A stretch of 47,719 bases of DNA. Origin: Streptosporangiaceae bacterium (GTDB lineage: Bacteria; Actinomycetota; Actinomycetes; Streptosporangiales; Streptosporangiaceae). Below, piece by piece: positions 16,150 through 23,400 of this stretch (positions within the stretch are counted from its first letter, which is position 1; every line of letters starts with the position of its first letter). The position numbers and the translations under genes are program-made. The stretch lies in NCBI GenBank assembly GCA_025934635.1, contig JAICWX010000023.1:1-47719 (forward strand). The letters run 5' to 3'. The notes under the pieces are model-generated. The model saw only the letters and a list, made by a program, of their open reading frames with translations, was not told where the DNA came from and searched no databases.

Positions 16150-17492
16150 GCGGCACCGCGCTTGACCACCCGCTGGTCCGCGGCTACCTGCGCGAGCTCG
16201 ACGCGGCCCTGCGCGATTTGCCGGCCGCTCAGGCCAGCGAGCTCAGGGAGCAGATCACCGCGCACCTGGACGACGCTCTCTGGCCGGACGCCGGCGACCA
16301 GGAGGTTGCCGCGATCCTGACCCGGCTCGGCTCTCCGGCCGGCCTCGCCGCCGAGGCCGGGGGAGCGGGCGGCTCGTCCGCGCCGAAGTCCGCATTCGGC
16401 CGCGGGCGGGTGCGGTGGGGGCTGGCCGCGGTCATCGCCGTCCCGGTGACGGTCGCCGTCGTGCTCAGCGCGCTGCAGATCAGCACCGTCGCGAACAGCT
16501 ACGTGGCATCGGGCCGGGATCAGCATCTCGCCCGGCTCAACGCCGCGGTGGTCACGCTCACCCGGGACCTGGAAGACGAGCGGGACCTGTCCGGCGCCTA
16601 CGCCGCCCGCGGCCAGGCCGGGCCGATGCCGCTGGCCCTGGCTCGTGCGCGGGCGGCCACCGATACGGCGGCCCGCACCGTACGGGCGGACGCGGCCGGC
16701 ATCGGCGCCGGCTATCAGCCGGGTACCGTCCAGGACCTGGACGCCGTGCTGGCCGCCCTCACCGACCTGCGGGCGGTCCGCGGGGACGTGTCATCCCGGG
16801 CCTTTCCGGAATCGCAGGTCATCAGGGTCTATACCGGCAGCATCATCGACCCGGAGAACAGGTTCAGCGCGGCGGTCGCCAGCGGCACCAGCGACGCGCC
16901 CTTGCAGGCCGCCGTTACCACCCTGGCCGCGCTGCTCCGGGTAGAGAATGACCAGTCGGCGCAGCGAGCTATCCTGTACGCCGCGCTGAGCGCGCGGCCG
17001 CCGGTGCTCGCCGCCGAGAACCTAGCCAGCCTGCAGCAGGCCAGGACCCAGGAGAGTACCGACCTGACCAGCTTCAACGCCTCCACGAACACGACCGAGC
17101 AAGAACTCTATTCGAATACCGTGTCCGGTCAGCGGGTGGACGTCGCGTCCTCTAGCGAGCTCCTGGCTGAGCAAAGCGCCGCCACGAGCCCGCGGAAACC
17201 GCTGACGAGCGGCGCCGGGCTGGACGCGACGACGTGGTACCGCGACAAGAGCATCACCATCGGTGACACCCGCAAGGTCACCGGCCGGCTCGTCAGCCAG
17301 ATCTCCGATCAGGCGAACACCCTGAGATCAGGCGCGACAAGGAACCTGCTGCTCATCAGCATCGCCACCGGAGTCCTGCTCCTGCTGCTGCTGGTCTCGG
17401 CCGTGCTGGCCCGCCCGCGCTACCAGATACGGACCCGGGTGGCCGGCTCGAGCCACAGCTCGTCGTCGGCGCCGACATCGAACGCGCCGTAG
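16146..17492 (+). CDS. HAAS domain - TM - nitrate/nitrite-sensor-like domain - TM protein, kinase part missing
   Basis: A 448-residue membrane protein. Residues 1-70 are a HAAS-type helical domain (LVRGYLRELDAALRDLPAAQASELREQITAHLDDAL), usual next to PadR. TM1 is about 91-112. Residues about 118-395 resemble the extracellular NIT domain of actinobacterial sensor kinases (LTRDLEDERDLSGAY near the start, ATTWYRDKSITIGDTRKV near the end). TM2 is about 398-420 (NLLLISIATGVLLLLLLVSAV). Known NIT proteins continue into HAMP and histidine kinase. Here the protein ends 25 residues after TM2, and this tail is antisense to the M13 peptidase end. It could be a truncated kinase or a HAAS-linked receptor for PadR signalling. 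Confidence 0.8.
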   Translation: MSGTALDHPLVRGYLRELDAALRDLPAAQASELREQITAHLDDALWPDAGDQEVAAILTRLGSPAGLAAEAGGAGGSSAPKSAFGRGRVRWGLAAVIAVPVTVAVVLSALQISTVANSYVASGRDQHLARLNAAVVTLTRDLEDERDLSGAYAARGQAGPMPLALARARAATDTAARTVRADAAGIGAGYQPGTVQDLDAVLAALTDLRAVRGDVSSRAFPESQVIRVYTGSIIDPENRFSAAVASGTSDAPLQAAVTTLAALLRVENDQSAQRAILYAALSARPPVLAAENLASLQQARTQESTDLTSFNASTNTTEQELYSNTVSGQRVDVASSSELLAEQSAATSPRKPLTSGAGLDATTWYRDKSITIGDTRKVTGRLVSQISDQANTLRSGATRNLLLISIATGVLLLLLLVSAVLARPRYQIRTRVAGSSHSSSSAPTSNAP

Positions 17493-19369
17493 AACTCGTC
17501 GAGGTTCCGCACGATCTGGTTGCAGCGGAACTCGCCGGGGGAATGCGGGTCGATGGCGAGCAGCCGGATGGCTTCCTCCTCCCGTATCTTCTGCCGCCAG
17601 GTCCGGGCCCACGACATGAAGAAGCGCTGGGCGCCCGTCAGGCCGTCGATGACCGGCGCCTCCTCGCCATCCAGGGACACCAGGTAGGCCTTCCAGGCGA
17701 TGCCCACGCCGCCGAGGTCCCCGATGTTCTCCCCGATCGTCAGCGCTCCGTTCACATGCTGGTCAGGAACCTCCTTCGGCGCCAGTTGGTTGTACTGATC
17801 GATCAGCGACCGGGTCCGGGCCTCGAACGCCTGCCGGTCCGCTGCGCTCCACCAGTCGGTGAGCCTGCCGTCGCCGTCGTACCGGGAACCCTGGTCGTCG
17901 AAGCCGTGGCCGATCTCGTGGCCGATGATGGCGCCGATCGATCCGTAGTTGGCCGCATCGTCGCGGGCGGGATTGAAGAACGGATCCTGCAAGATCGAGG
18001 CCGGGAACACGATCTCATTCATGCCCGAGTTGTAGTAGGCGTTGACCGTCTGGGGGGTCATGTGCCACTCACCGCGGTCGACCGGCTTGCCGATCTTGTT
18101 CAGCTCGCGCTGGAACTCGAAGGCACGCGCCGCCCGCACGTTGGCCATGAGATCGGCCCGGTCGATCCGGAGGCCGGAGTAGTCCCGCCAGCTATCCGGG
18201 TAGCCGATCTTCGGCGTGAACTTCCCGAGCTTGTCCAGAGCCCGCTGGCGGGTTTCGGGCCCCATCCAGTCAAGCGTGGTGATGCTCTGGCGGTAAGCCT
18301 CCATCAGGTTGGCGACCAGGACATCCATGTGCTCGCGGGCTCCCGGCGGGAAGTAGCGGCCGACGTAGGCCCGGCCGGCCGCTTCCCCCATCGCCCACTC
18401 GACCAGCGAGATGCCCCGCTTCCAGCGCGTACGCAGCTCGGGGGTGCCGCTCAGGATACGGCCGTAGAAGTCGAAGTCTTCGGCGACGAACGCCTCGGAC
18501 AGGTACCCGGCGGCGCTGTGGATCACCCGCCAGCACAGCCAGTCCCGCCACGCCGGGACGTGCTCGTCGGCGAGCAGCGAGACCAGCCCGGTGCTGAAGC
18601 TCGGCTGGCGGAGCACGATCTCGTCGAAGGCGCCAGCGGGCGGGTCCAGGGCCGCCAGCCAGCTCTGCAGGTCGGGCCCCGCCGACAACAGGCCGGCCCA
18701 GGTGAACAGGTTGTACGTCTTCTCGCGGTCGCGGTTCGCGACGTTGTCCCAGTGGTGCCCGGCCACCGCCGTCTCCAGCGCGAACACCCGCCGGGCGGCC
18801 TCACCGGCGTCCGGCACCCCGGCCAGCGCGAACATCCGCTGCACATGACCGGTGAACGCGTCGCGGACGCCGGCGAACCGCTCCTCGCGGTAGTAGCTCT
18901 CGTTCGGCAGGGAAATACCGCCCTGCTCGAAAACCACCAGGTAACGCTCCGGGTTGCCGGGGTCGGTGTCGACAAAGAGCCGGTACAGGCCACTGCTTCC
19001 CCGTGACTGCAGCCGCCCGAGCGTCTCCAGCAGCTCCGGGATCGAGCTGACGGCCCGGGCCTCCGCGAGCGCCGCTCTGATGGGCTGCGAGCCCAGCGAC
19101 TCCGCCCGGTCCGCGTCCATGAAGCTGGCGTACAGGTCGCCGAGCTTCCGCTCCTCGCTGCCGTCGGGAGCCGACGCGGCCGCTTCCACGATCTCGCGTA
19201 CCGCGTTCTCAGCCTGATCGGCCAGAGCCCGGAACACGCTTTGGCGCGCCCGGTCGGCGGGGATCTCGGTCTGCGCGATCCACCGGCCGTTGACGTGCCG
19301 GAACAGGTCGTCTTGCGGGCGAACGCCGGGATCTAGCTCGTCGACGGGGATACCGGAGGGGAGCGTCAT
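17420..19369 (-). CDS. M13-family zinc metallopeptidase (neprilysin-like)
   Basis: A 649-residue endopeptidase of full family length. Zinc motif HEIGH (His484, Glu485, His488) followed by GFDDQGSRYDGDGRLTDWW. The third ligand lies in GENIGDLGG. The substrate-binding stretch NAYYNSGMNEIVFPASILQ is present, as is the C-terminal WLEPATRVRIW. No signal peptide is seen, as in many actinobacterial members, so it may be cytoplasmic. A TACGCT box lies 7 bases before ATG 19369. Its 3' end overlaps the convergent HAAS-NIT gene by 73 bp, which is unusual and may mark a rearrangement in the latter. Confidence 0.95.
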   Translation of the reverse strand: MTLPSGIPVDELDPGVRPQDDLFRHVNGRWIAQTEIPADRARQSVFRALADQAENAVREIVEAAASAPDGSEERKLGDLYASFMDADRAESLGSQPIRAALAEARAVSSIPELLETLGRLQSRGSSGLYRLFVDTDPGNPERYLVVFEQGGISLPNESYYREERFAGVRDAFTGHVQRMFALAGVPDAGEAARRVFALETAVAGHHWDNVANRDREKTYNLFTWAGLLSAGPDLQSWLAALDPPAGAFDEIVLRQPSFSTGLVSLLADEHVPAWRDWLCWRVIHSAAGYLSEAFVAEDFDFYGRILSGTPELRTRWKRGISLVEWAMGEAAGRAYVGRYFPPGAREHMDVLVANLMEAYRQSITTLDWMGPETRQRALDKLGKFTPKIGYPDSWRDYSGLRIDRADLMANVRAARAFEFQRELNKIGKPVDRGEWHMTPQTVNAYYNSGMNEIVFPASILQDPFFNPARDDAANYGSIGAIIGHEIGHGFDDQGSRYDGDGRLTDWWSAADRQAFEARTRSLIDQYNQLAPKEVPDQHVNGALTIGENIGDLGGVGIAWKAYLVSLDGEEAPVIDGLTGAQRFFMSWARTWRQKIREEEAIRLLAIDPHSPGEFRCNQIVRNLDEFYGAFDVGADDELWLEPATRVRIW

Positions 19370-19408
19370 GCGCTCTAGCGTAGGACCAGCGCCGGCCAGG
19401 CCGGCCGG

Positions 19409-20539
19409 TCAGGCCGGCCGGTGCTGTGCCTGGAACTGCTCGATCAGCGGCCACAGGTGCGCGCCCAGCTCTACCTGGGTGAGCAGGATGCCGACGGTGC
19501 CGTCCGGGTCGACGAAGAAGTCCGTCCCCTGCCCGCCGGACCAGCCGAAGCGGCCGCGCCGGGGTCCCGCTGTCTGCACGGCCACGCCGAATCCCCATCC
19601 TGTGCCGTCCCAGAAACCCGGGAAGAAGCTGTCCGCGGTCTTGCACCCGGCCGGCACCTGGTCGCTGGTCATCTGCCGCAGATGACCAGCGGAGATCATC
19701 GGCTTCCGGCCGGCCCGCCCGCCGTCGGCCAGCATCCGGGCGAAGCGGTGATAATCCGCCGCGGTGCAGACGAGCTCGCCGTGGCTGACGTCGAACGGCG
19801 GCGGCCCGGCGTAGAAACCGCCGCCGGCCGGCTCGGTCTCCGTCAGCCCGCCGTCATCATGCCGGTAGGCCGCCGGCAGCCGGCCCAGGCTGCCTTCCGC
19901 CACCCACAGCGCGGTGTCGGCCATCCCGAGCGGCCCGAAAACATCCTCGGCCAGATGCTCGCCGAGCGGGCGGCCGGTTACCCGCGCGATGAGAATGCCG
20001 AGCACGCCGAACGAATGGTGATAGCGCCATCCTTCTCCCGGCTGGAACGCCAGCGGGAGCTCGGCCAGGCGGCGCAGCCACTCGTCAGCGCCCATCGCCA
20101 GCGGCTCCGGGCCGGCCTCGGTGCCGTTGGCGGTCATCGCCTGCCGCAGGGGCGAGACCTGGATCGCCATGCCGTATCCGGAGGTATTGGTCAGCAGATG
20201 ACGGAGCGTGATGGGCCGGCGGGCCGGCCCGGTGTCGCCGAGCTCAGCCGCCGGATCGCGCAGCACCTGACGGTCAGCCAGCTCCGGCAGCCAGTCCACC
20301 AGGCTCTGGTCGAGTCCGAGACGCCCTGCCTCCACCAGGCGCAGCGCGGCGACCGACGTGATCGCCTTGGTCATGGACTGGATCCGCATGATCGCGTCCT
20401 CGCCCATCGGGTCGCCGCCTGCCGACGCCACGCCCGCGGTGACCACCTCGGCATCCCCGGCACCCAGCAGCGCGACCCCGCCAGGAATCGTGCCGGCGTC
20501 AACGTGGCGGTGCAGCAGCTCCTGCAATGCTGTACTCAC
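19409..20539 (-). CDS. Serine hydrolase, class C beta-lactamase/esterase family
   Basis: A 376-residue beta-lactamase-fold hydrolase. The nucleophile motif S-x-x-K is in IQSMTKAITSVAALRLVE. The tyrosine-motif region is WRYHHSFGVLGILIARVTG, where Y-H-H stands for the usual Y-x-N. The late GWSGGQGTDFFVDPDG corresponds to the K/H-T-G-like strand. Such proteins are mostly esterases or D-aminopeptidases, not resistance enzymes. GTG 20539 was chosen; an earlier TTG would add residues of poor quality. No signal peptide, so likely cytoplasmic. Confidence 0.9.
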   Translation of the reverse strand: MSTALQELLHRHVDAGTIPGGVALLGAGDAEVVTAGVASAGGDPMGEDAIMRIQSMTKAITSVAALRLVEAGRLGLDQSLVDWLPELADRQVLRDPAAELGDTGPARRPITLRHLLTNTSGYGMAIQVSPLRQAMTANGTEAGPEPLAMGADEWLRRLAELPLAFQPGEGWRYHHSFGVLGILIARVTGRPLGEHLAEDVFGPLGMADTALWVAEGSLGRLPAAYRHDDGGLTETEPAGGGFYAGPPPFDVSHGELVCTAADYHRFARMLADGGRAGRKPMISAGHLRQMTSDQVPAGCKTADSFFPGFWDGTGWGFGVAVQTAGPRRGRFGWSGGQGTDFFVDPDGTVGILLTQVELGAHLWPLIEQFQAQHRPA

Positions 20540-20581
20540 CCCGGCGATCGTGCCACCCGCCGCCGCCAGGATCAAGCTGCG

Positions 20582-21226
20582 TCAGCTGCTGAAGCCGGGC
20601 AGACTGAGCGACACCGTGCGGGCCACCGCCGTCACATCGAGGTTCCCGCCATCGACAAGCTTCCTGAAACTGATGGTCACGTGGGTGGCGGAGCCGGGCG
20701 GCGTGACTTCCAGGTAGCTGGCGCTCACTGCGCTGCGGCCGGCGGCCGTCCAGGCCAGGGCGGCCCGGGCCGCCTGACCGGGTGCCAGCTCGACAGGCCC
20801 GCGGCCGGGGTCGTTCGCGTAAAAGGTGCCGCCCTGGCGGGTGGCCGTAGGCAGGACCTGGTGGCGGGAGCCCAGCAACTGCAGGCCCGGGTAGCCAACC
20901 AGCGCACAGGTGTGCCTGCTGCTGTTGGTCAGCACCAGCTCGGTACCGACAGCATGACCCAGGCTGTCGCTTGCCGATCCGTCGACCGAAACTCGCAGGC
21001 CGGACGTCGTGCAGGCGGCTACGGCAGCGGCGCTGGCGGGCACCGTGACTGAGGTTCCGGATGGGCCCGGCGCCCGCGTCGGCGTGGCCGATCCGGCCGC
21101 GTGGCCGCTGGGACCCGCGGTCCGGCTGCCCGCCGCCGTGCTGCTGCTGCCGCCCGGCCCGCAGCCCGCCAGCGCCGCCCCGGCCAGCGCCGTCCCGGCC
21201 AGCATCAGCCATGGCTTGACCGTCAT
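20582..21226 (-). CDS. DUF4232 lipoprotein
   Basis: A 214-residue exported lipoprotein. The signal peptide ends in the lipobox ALAGC (about residue 20), followed by a Gly/Ser/Thr-rich linker to about residue 70. The DUF4232 domain then runs from CTTSGLRVSVDGSASDSLGH to LELTNSSRHTC-type strands (here LVLTNSSRHTCALVGYPGLQLL) and ends with VSLSLPGFSS. Two cysteines in the domain probably form a disulfide. The function of the family is unknown. ATG 21226 has GGAGGAAG upstream. It is separated by 32 bp from the DUF4389 gene on the same strand. Confidence 0.9.
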   Translation of the reverse strand: MTVKPWLMLAGTALAGAALAGCGPGGSSSTAAGSRTAGPSGHAAGSATPTRAPGPSGTSVTVPASAAAVAACTTSGLRVSVDGSASDSLGHAVGTELVLTNSSRHTCALVGYPGLQLLGSRHQVLPTATRQGGTFYANDPGRGPVELAPGQAARAALAWTAAGRSAVSASYLEVTPPGSATHVTISFRKLVDGGNLDVTAVARTVSLSLPGFSS

Positions 21227-21257
21227 GATCTTGTCTCTTCCTCCGGCCAGAAACCGG

Positions 21258-21878
21258 TTACCGGGCCAGCCGGAAGGGCGGGTACTCGTCGGTGACGAGG
21301 GTGAACGCATAGGCGGTCACCCGGCTGGTCCAGCGGAAGACTCCCTCGACGAAGCCGAACATGCCCCGGGGATAGGTGCCGGTGAGCACGATGGCGAACC
21401 ACGCCATGATCACGACCGCGAACGCGGCGACGTAAAGGAAGAGCAGCACCACGTAGTGCGGGATCGCCGCCAGCCACTTCACCAGCGGCAGCCACCGGCT
21501 GAGATCGCGTGCGGCATCAGGGTAGGGGTAGTCCAGGTGGACTGACTGGTGATCGTCGGTGGAGGGATACCGGTCGTCCATCAGCGCCATGTAGACGCTG
21601 ACGCGGCTGGAGAACCGCGCCAGTTCGAGGTTCCAGTCGAACCACCACCGGGGGTACTTCCGCCGGAACATGATCATCAGCAGCGGACCGAGGAACAGCG
21701 CACCACCAGCCCCCACGGCCACCGTCTCGCCGCCTGCATAGCTCCCCTGCCAGAACTGCCCGGACACCGTGCCGAGCACGATCGCGACCGGGGTCACCCA
21801 GAAGATCCGCAGGGCCGTGCTCAGCCGGCTGAGCCGCCGGTCAGGGTAATCAACGGAAAACTGAACCGGGTATTCCAT
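21258..21878 (-). CDS. DUF4389 membrane protein
   Basis: A 206-residue integral membrane protein with about four helices: TALRIFWVTPVAIVLGTVSG, ALFLGPLLMIMF, HYVVLLFLYVAAFAVVIMAWF and a re-entrant stretch near the end. The repeated FSSRVSVYMALMDDRYPS and WTSRVTAYAFTLVTDEYPPF are the two DUF4389 signatures. The function is unknown; members often flank lipid or cell-envelope genes. ATG 21878 follows GGTGAG. Probably co-transcribed with the downstream DUF4232 gene. Confidence 0.9.
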   Translation of the reverse strand: MEYPVQFSVDYPDRRLSRLSTALRIFWVTPVAIVLGTVSGQFWQGSYAGGETVAVGAGGALFLGPLLMIMFRRKYPRWWFDWNLELARFSSRVSVYMALMDDRYPSTDDHQSVHLDYPYPDAARDLSRWLPLVKWLAAIPHYVVLLFLYVAAFAVVIMAWFAIVLTGTYPRGMFGFVEGVFRWTSRVTAYAFTLVTDEYPPFRLAR

Positions 21879-21967
21879 GTCTCACCGTGGCCTGTACCGC
21901 TGACGTGGCCCTGAAACGGCGCTGTAACCGGGGGCATGCCGCCCCCGGCGGCCGGCTCCAGGGCGGG

Positions 21968-22711
21968 TTAGCTCAGCTCGACGGACAGGCCGGGGGCCGC
22001 GACGCTGACCGGGCCCGGGTACACCGAGGCGGCCGCGGTGAGCGCGGCGTCGCGGCTGCTGCCGGGCCACAGGTGCGTCAGGGTCAGCTGCGCCGCGCCG
22101 GCCTGCGCGGCGCACGTTCCTGCCTGCGCCGCGCTGGACAGGAAGCCGCGTGAGCGGGACGGGACGGGGCCGGGATAGGTGGCCTCGGCCAGCAGCAGGT
22201 CCGCGTCGCGGGCCAGCCGGGCGATGGCCGGGTCCGGGCCGCTGTCCCCGGTATAGGCGAGCGCGGTGCCGGCCGCGGATAGCCGCAGGCCGGCGTTGGG
22301 CACCCAGTGCGGCAGCAGGCAGGTCAGGGCGTCGAACGGCCCGATGGCCAGGCCGCTGCCCGGGGTGAGCTCGTGGAGCGTGAAGGCGCCCGCCAGCATG
22401 TCCGGATCATCCAGCGCCAGGACGGCGTCGAGCGCGCCGGGCAGCGCGTAGACCGGCAGCGGCGGGGCCGGGGCCTCACCCAGGGCCCGCGCCCGCAGCA
22501 GCGGGTTCAGGTCCGCGCAATGGTCGGGATGCCCGTGGCTGATGAACACGGCGTCGAGCTCGCTGGCTGACATCCGTTCCAGCAGCCGCGGCACGGTCGC
22601 GTAGCCGGCGTCGATCAGCAGCCGGAAGCCGTCGTGCTCGACCAGGTAGCCGCTGCAGGCCTGGCCGGGCTCCGGCCACCCGCCGCACGCGCCGAGAACA
22701 GTCAGCCGCAC
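21968..22711 (-). CDS. MBL-fold hydrolase (RNase Z-like)
   Basis: A 247-residue metallo-beta-lactamase-fold protein: VRLTVLGACGGWPEPGQACSGYLVEHDGFRLLIDAGYA at the start, then the metal motif SHGHPDHCADLNPLL (H-x-H-x-D-H), and TGDSGPDPAIARLARDADLLLAEATY with the bridging Asp. This pattern is that of the RNase Z/arylsulfatase-like group, mostly uncharacterised phosphodiesterases in actinomycetes. GTG 22711 is preferred among three GTGs because TAGGGT lies exactly 7 bases upstream. Confidence 0.9.
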   Translation of the reverse strand: MRLTVLGACGGWPEPGQACSGYLVEHDGFRLLIDAGYATVPRLLERMSASELDAVFISHGHPDHCADLNPLLRARALGEAPAPPLPVYALPGALDAVLALDDPDMLAGAFTLHELTPGSGLAIGPFDALTCLLPHWVPNAGLRLSAAGTALAYTGDSGPDPAIARLARDADLLLAEATYPGPVPSRSRGFLSSAAQAGTCAAQAGAAQLTLTHLWPGSSRDAALTAAASVYPGPVSVAAPGLSVELS

Positions 22712-22718
22712 GAGCACC

Positions 22719-22724
22719 ACCCTA
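22719..22724 (-). promoter_or_regulatory. -10 element TAGGGT (leaderless MBL gene)
   Basis: On the minus strand TAGGGT is followed by seven bases and GTG 22711. It decides between GTG codons at 22720, 22717 and 22711. Confidence 0.45.
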
Positions 22725-22754
22725 ACGGCCGGCGTGCTGACCCGGCCGCTGAGA

Positions 22755-23090
22755 TCACGGCCTGAGCAGCGGCCGCAGGTCGTCGAGCCGGTCGAACAGG
22801 TGCCACACGTAGGCCGAGGAACCGTTTTCCCGGTGCGGGTGCAGGTCGGCCAGCCCGGGGTCCTCCCGGTAGCTGTCGAAGGCCGCCTTGGATTCCCATT
22901 CGACGAGGATGAGCACCTGCCGCGGGGTGATATCGCCCGCCACGCTTTCCCGGAACCGGCCCAGCGCCACGACGCGTCCCCCGTGCCGGCCCACCTCGCG
23001 AGCCGACCGGCGTGAGTAGGCCAGGTACTCCTCACGGTCAGCGACGTCGAACAGGTTCAGCGCGTAGACCTTCGCATCATCGTGTACCAC
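22755..23090 (-). CDS. DUF1330-like dimeric alpha-beta barrel protein
   Basis: A 111-residue protein: KVYALNLFDVADREEYLAYSRRSAREVGRHGGRVVALGRF and VLILVEWESKAAFDSYREDPGLADLHPHRE match the DUF1330/EthD-like ferredoxin fold. Function unknown. GTG 23090 has a TAGAGT box 6 bases upstream (23097-23102). The IS607-type element begins only about 25 bp upstream of the start, so the native -35 region has probably been replaced by element sequence. Confidence 0.82.
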   Translation of the reverse strand: MVHDDAKVYALNLFDVADREEYLAYSRRSAREVGRHGGRVVALGRFRESVAGDITPRQVLILVEWESKAAFDSYREDPGLADLHPHRENGSSAYVWHLFDRLDDLRPLLRP

Positions 23091-23096
23091 GACCAG

Positions 23097-23102
23097 ACTC
23101 TA
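23097..23102 (-). promoter_or_regulatory. -10 element TAGAGT next to the IS insertion
   Basis: TAGAGT, six bases, then GTG 23090. The end of the mobile element (23116) falls inside what would be the -10/-35 spacer, so the -35 position is supplied by the element. Confidence 0.5.
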
Positions 23103-23115
23103 GCGTCTCTGATCT

Positions 23116-23136
23116 GCTTAGTGATCCTCAGTTATC
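23116..23136 (+). repeat. Inverted terminal sequence, right end (TnpB 3' side)
   Basis: GCTTAGTGATCCTCAGTTATC. It matches the other end, read on the minus strand, at 18 of 21 positions, including the first 11. The TnpB stop codon (23132-23134) lies inside it. Confidence 0.6.
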
Positions 23137-23400
23137 CCGTGTTCGTGGGATCGTGCCGGGGGTCTGGTCCCCATCTGGGCGGTGTGGCGTGGACGTTCCT
23201 GTGGAAGCCCGCGCCGCGTGCCGCTCCGCGTGCCCGGTGGGGGCGCCTGGGGGGTTCGGTGCAGGTCGTGCTCACGCGCTGGTCCCGGTTCGCTGCGCGA
23301 GGCAGCGGGGGCCGGGCCGTTGTCGCGTGTCCCTCCGGACGCTGGCCGCCGCGAGGTCGTGGCGGGGAGGGTGCCGTGCGTCGCCTGGGCGCGCGGCGTG
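23116..23400 (-). ncRNA. Predicted omega-RNA (TnpB guide RNA) region, 5' bound unknown
   Basis: In IS200/605 and IS607 elements the TnpB guide RNA comes from the 3' part of tnpB through the right end, and the guide lies just outside the element. Here the last about 120 codons of tnpB are low-complexity and unlike the protein family. Two hairpins precede the end: GGGG-TCTGGT-CCCC (23159-23172) and ATCCC-GTGTTCGT-GGGAT (23134-23151). The guide would be the minus-strand sequence starting at 23115 and running to lower coordinates. The 5' limit given is arbitrary. Confidence 0.4.

Noticed and set aside
16146..17492. Functional sensor histidine kinase
   Set aside because: NIT-like and membrane parts are present but no H, N or G box follows; the gene ends 25 codons after the second helix.
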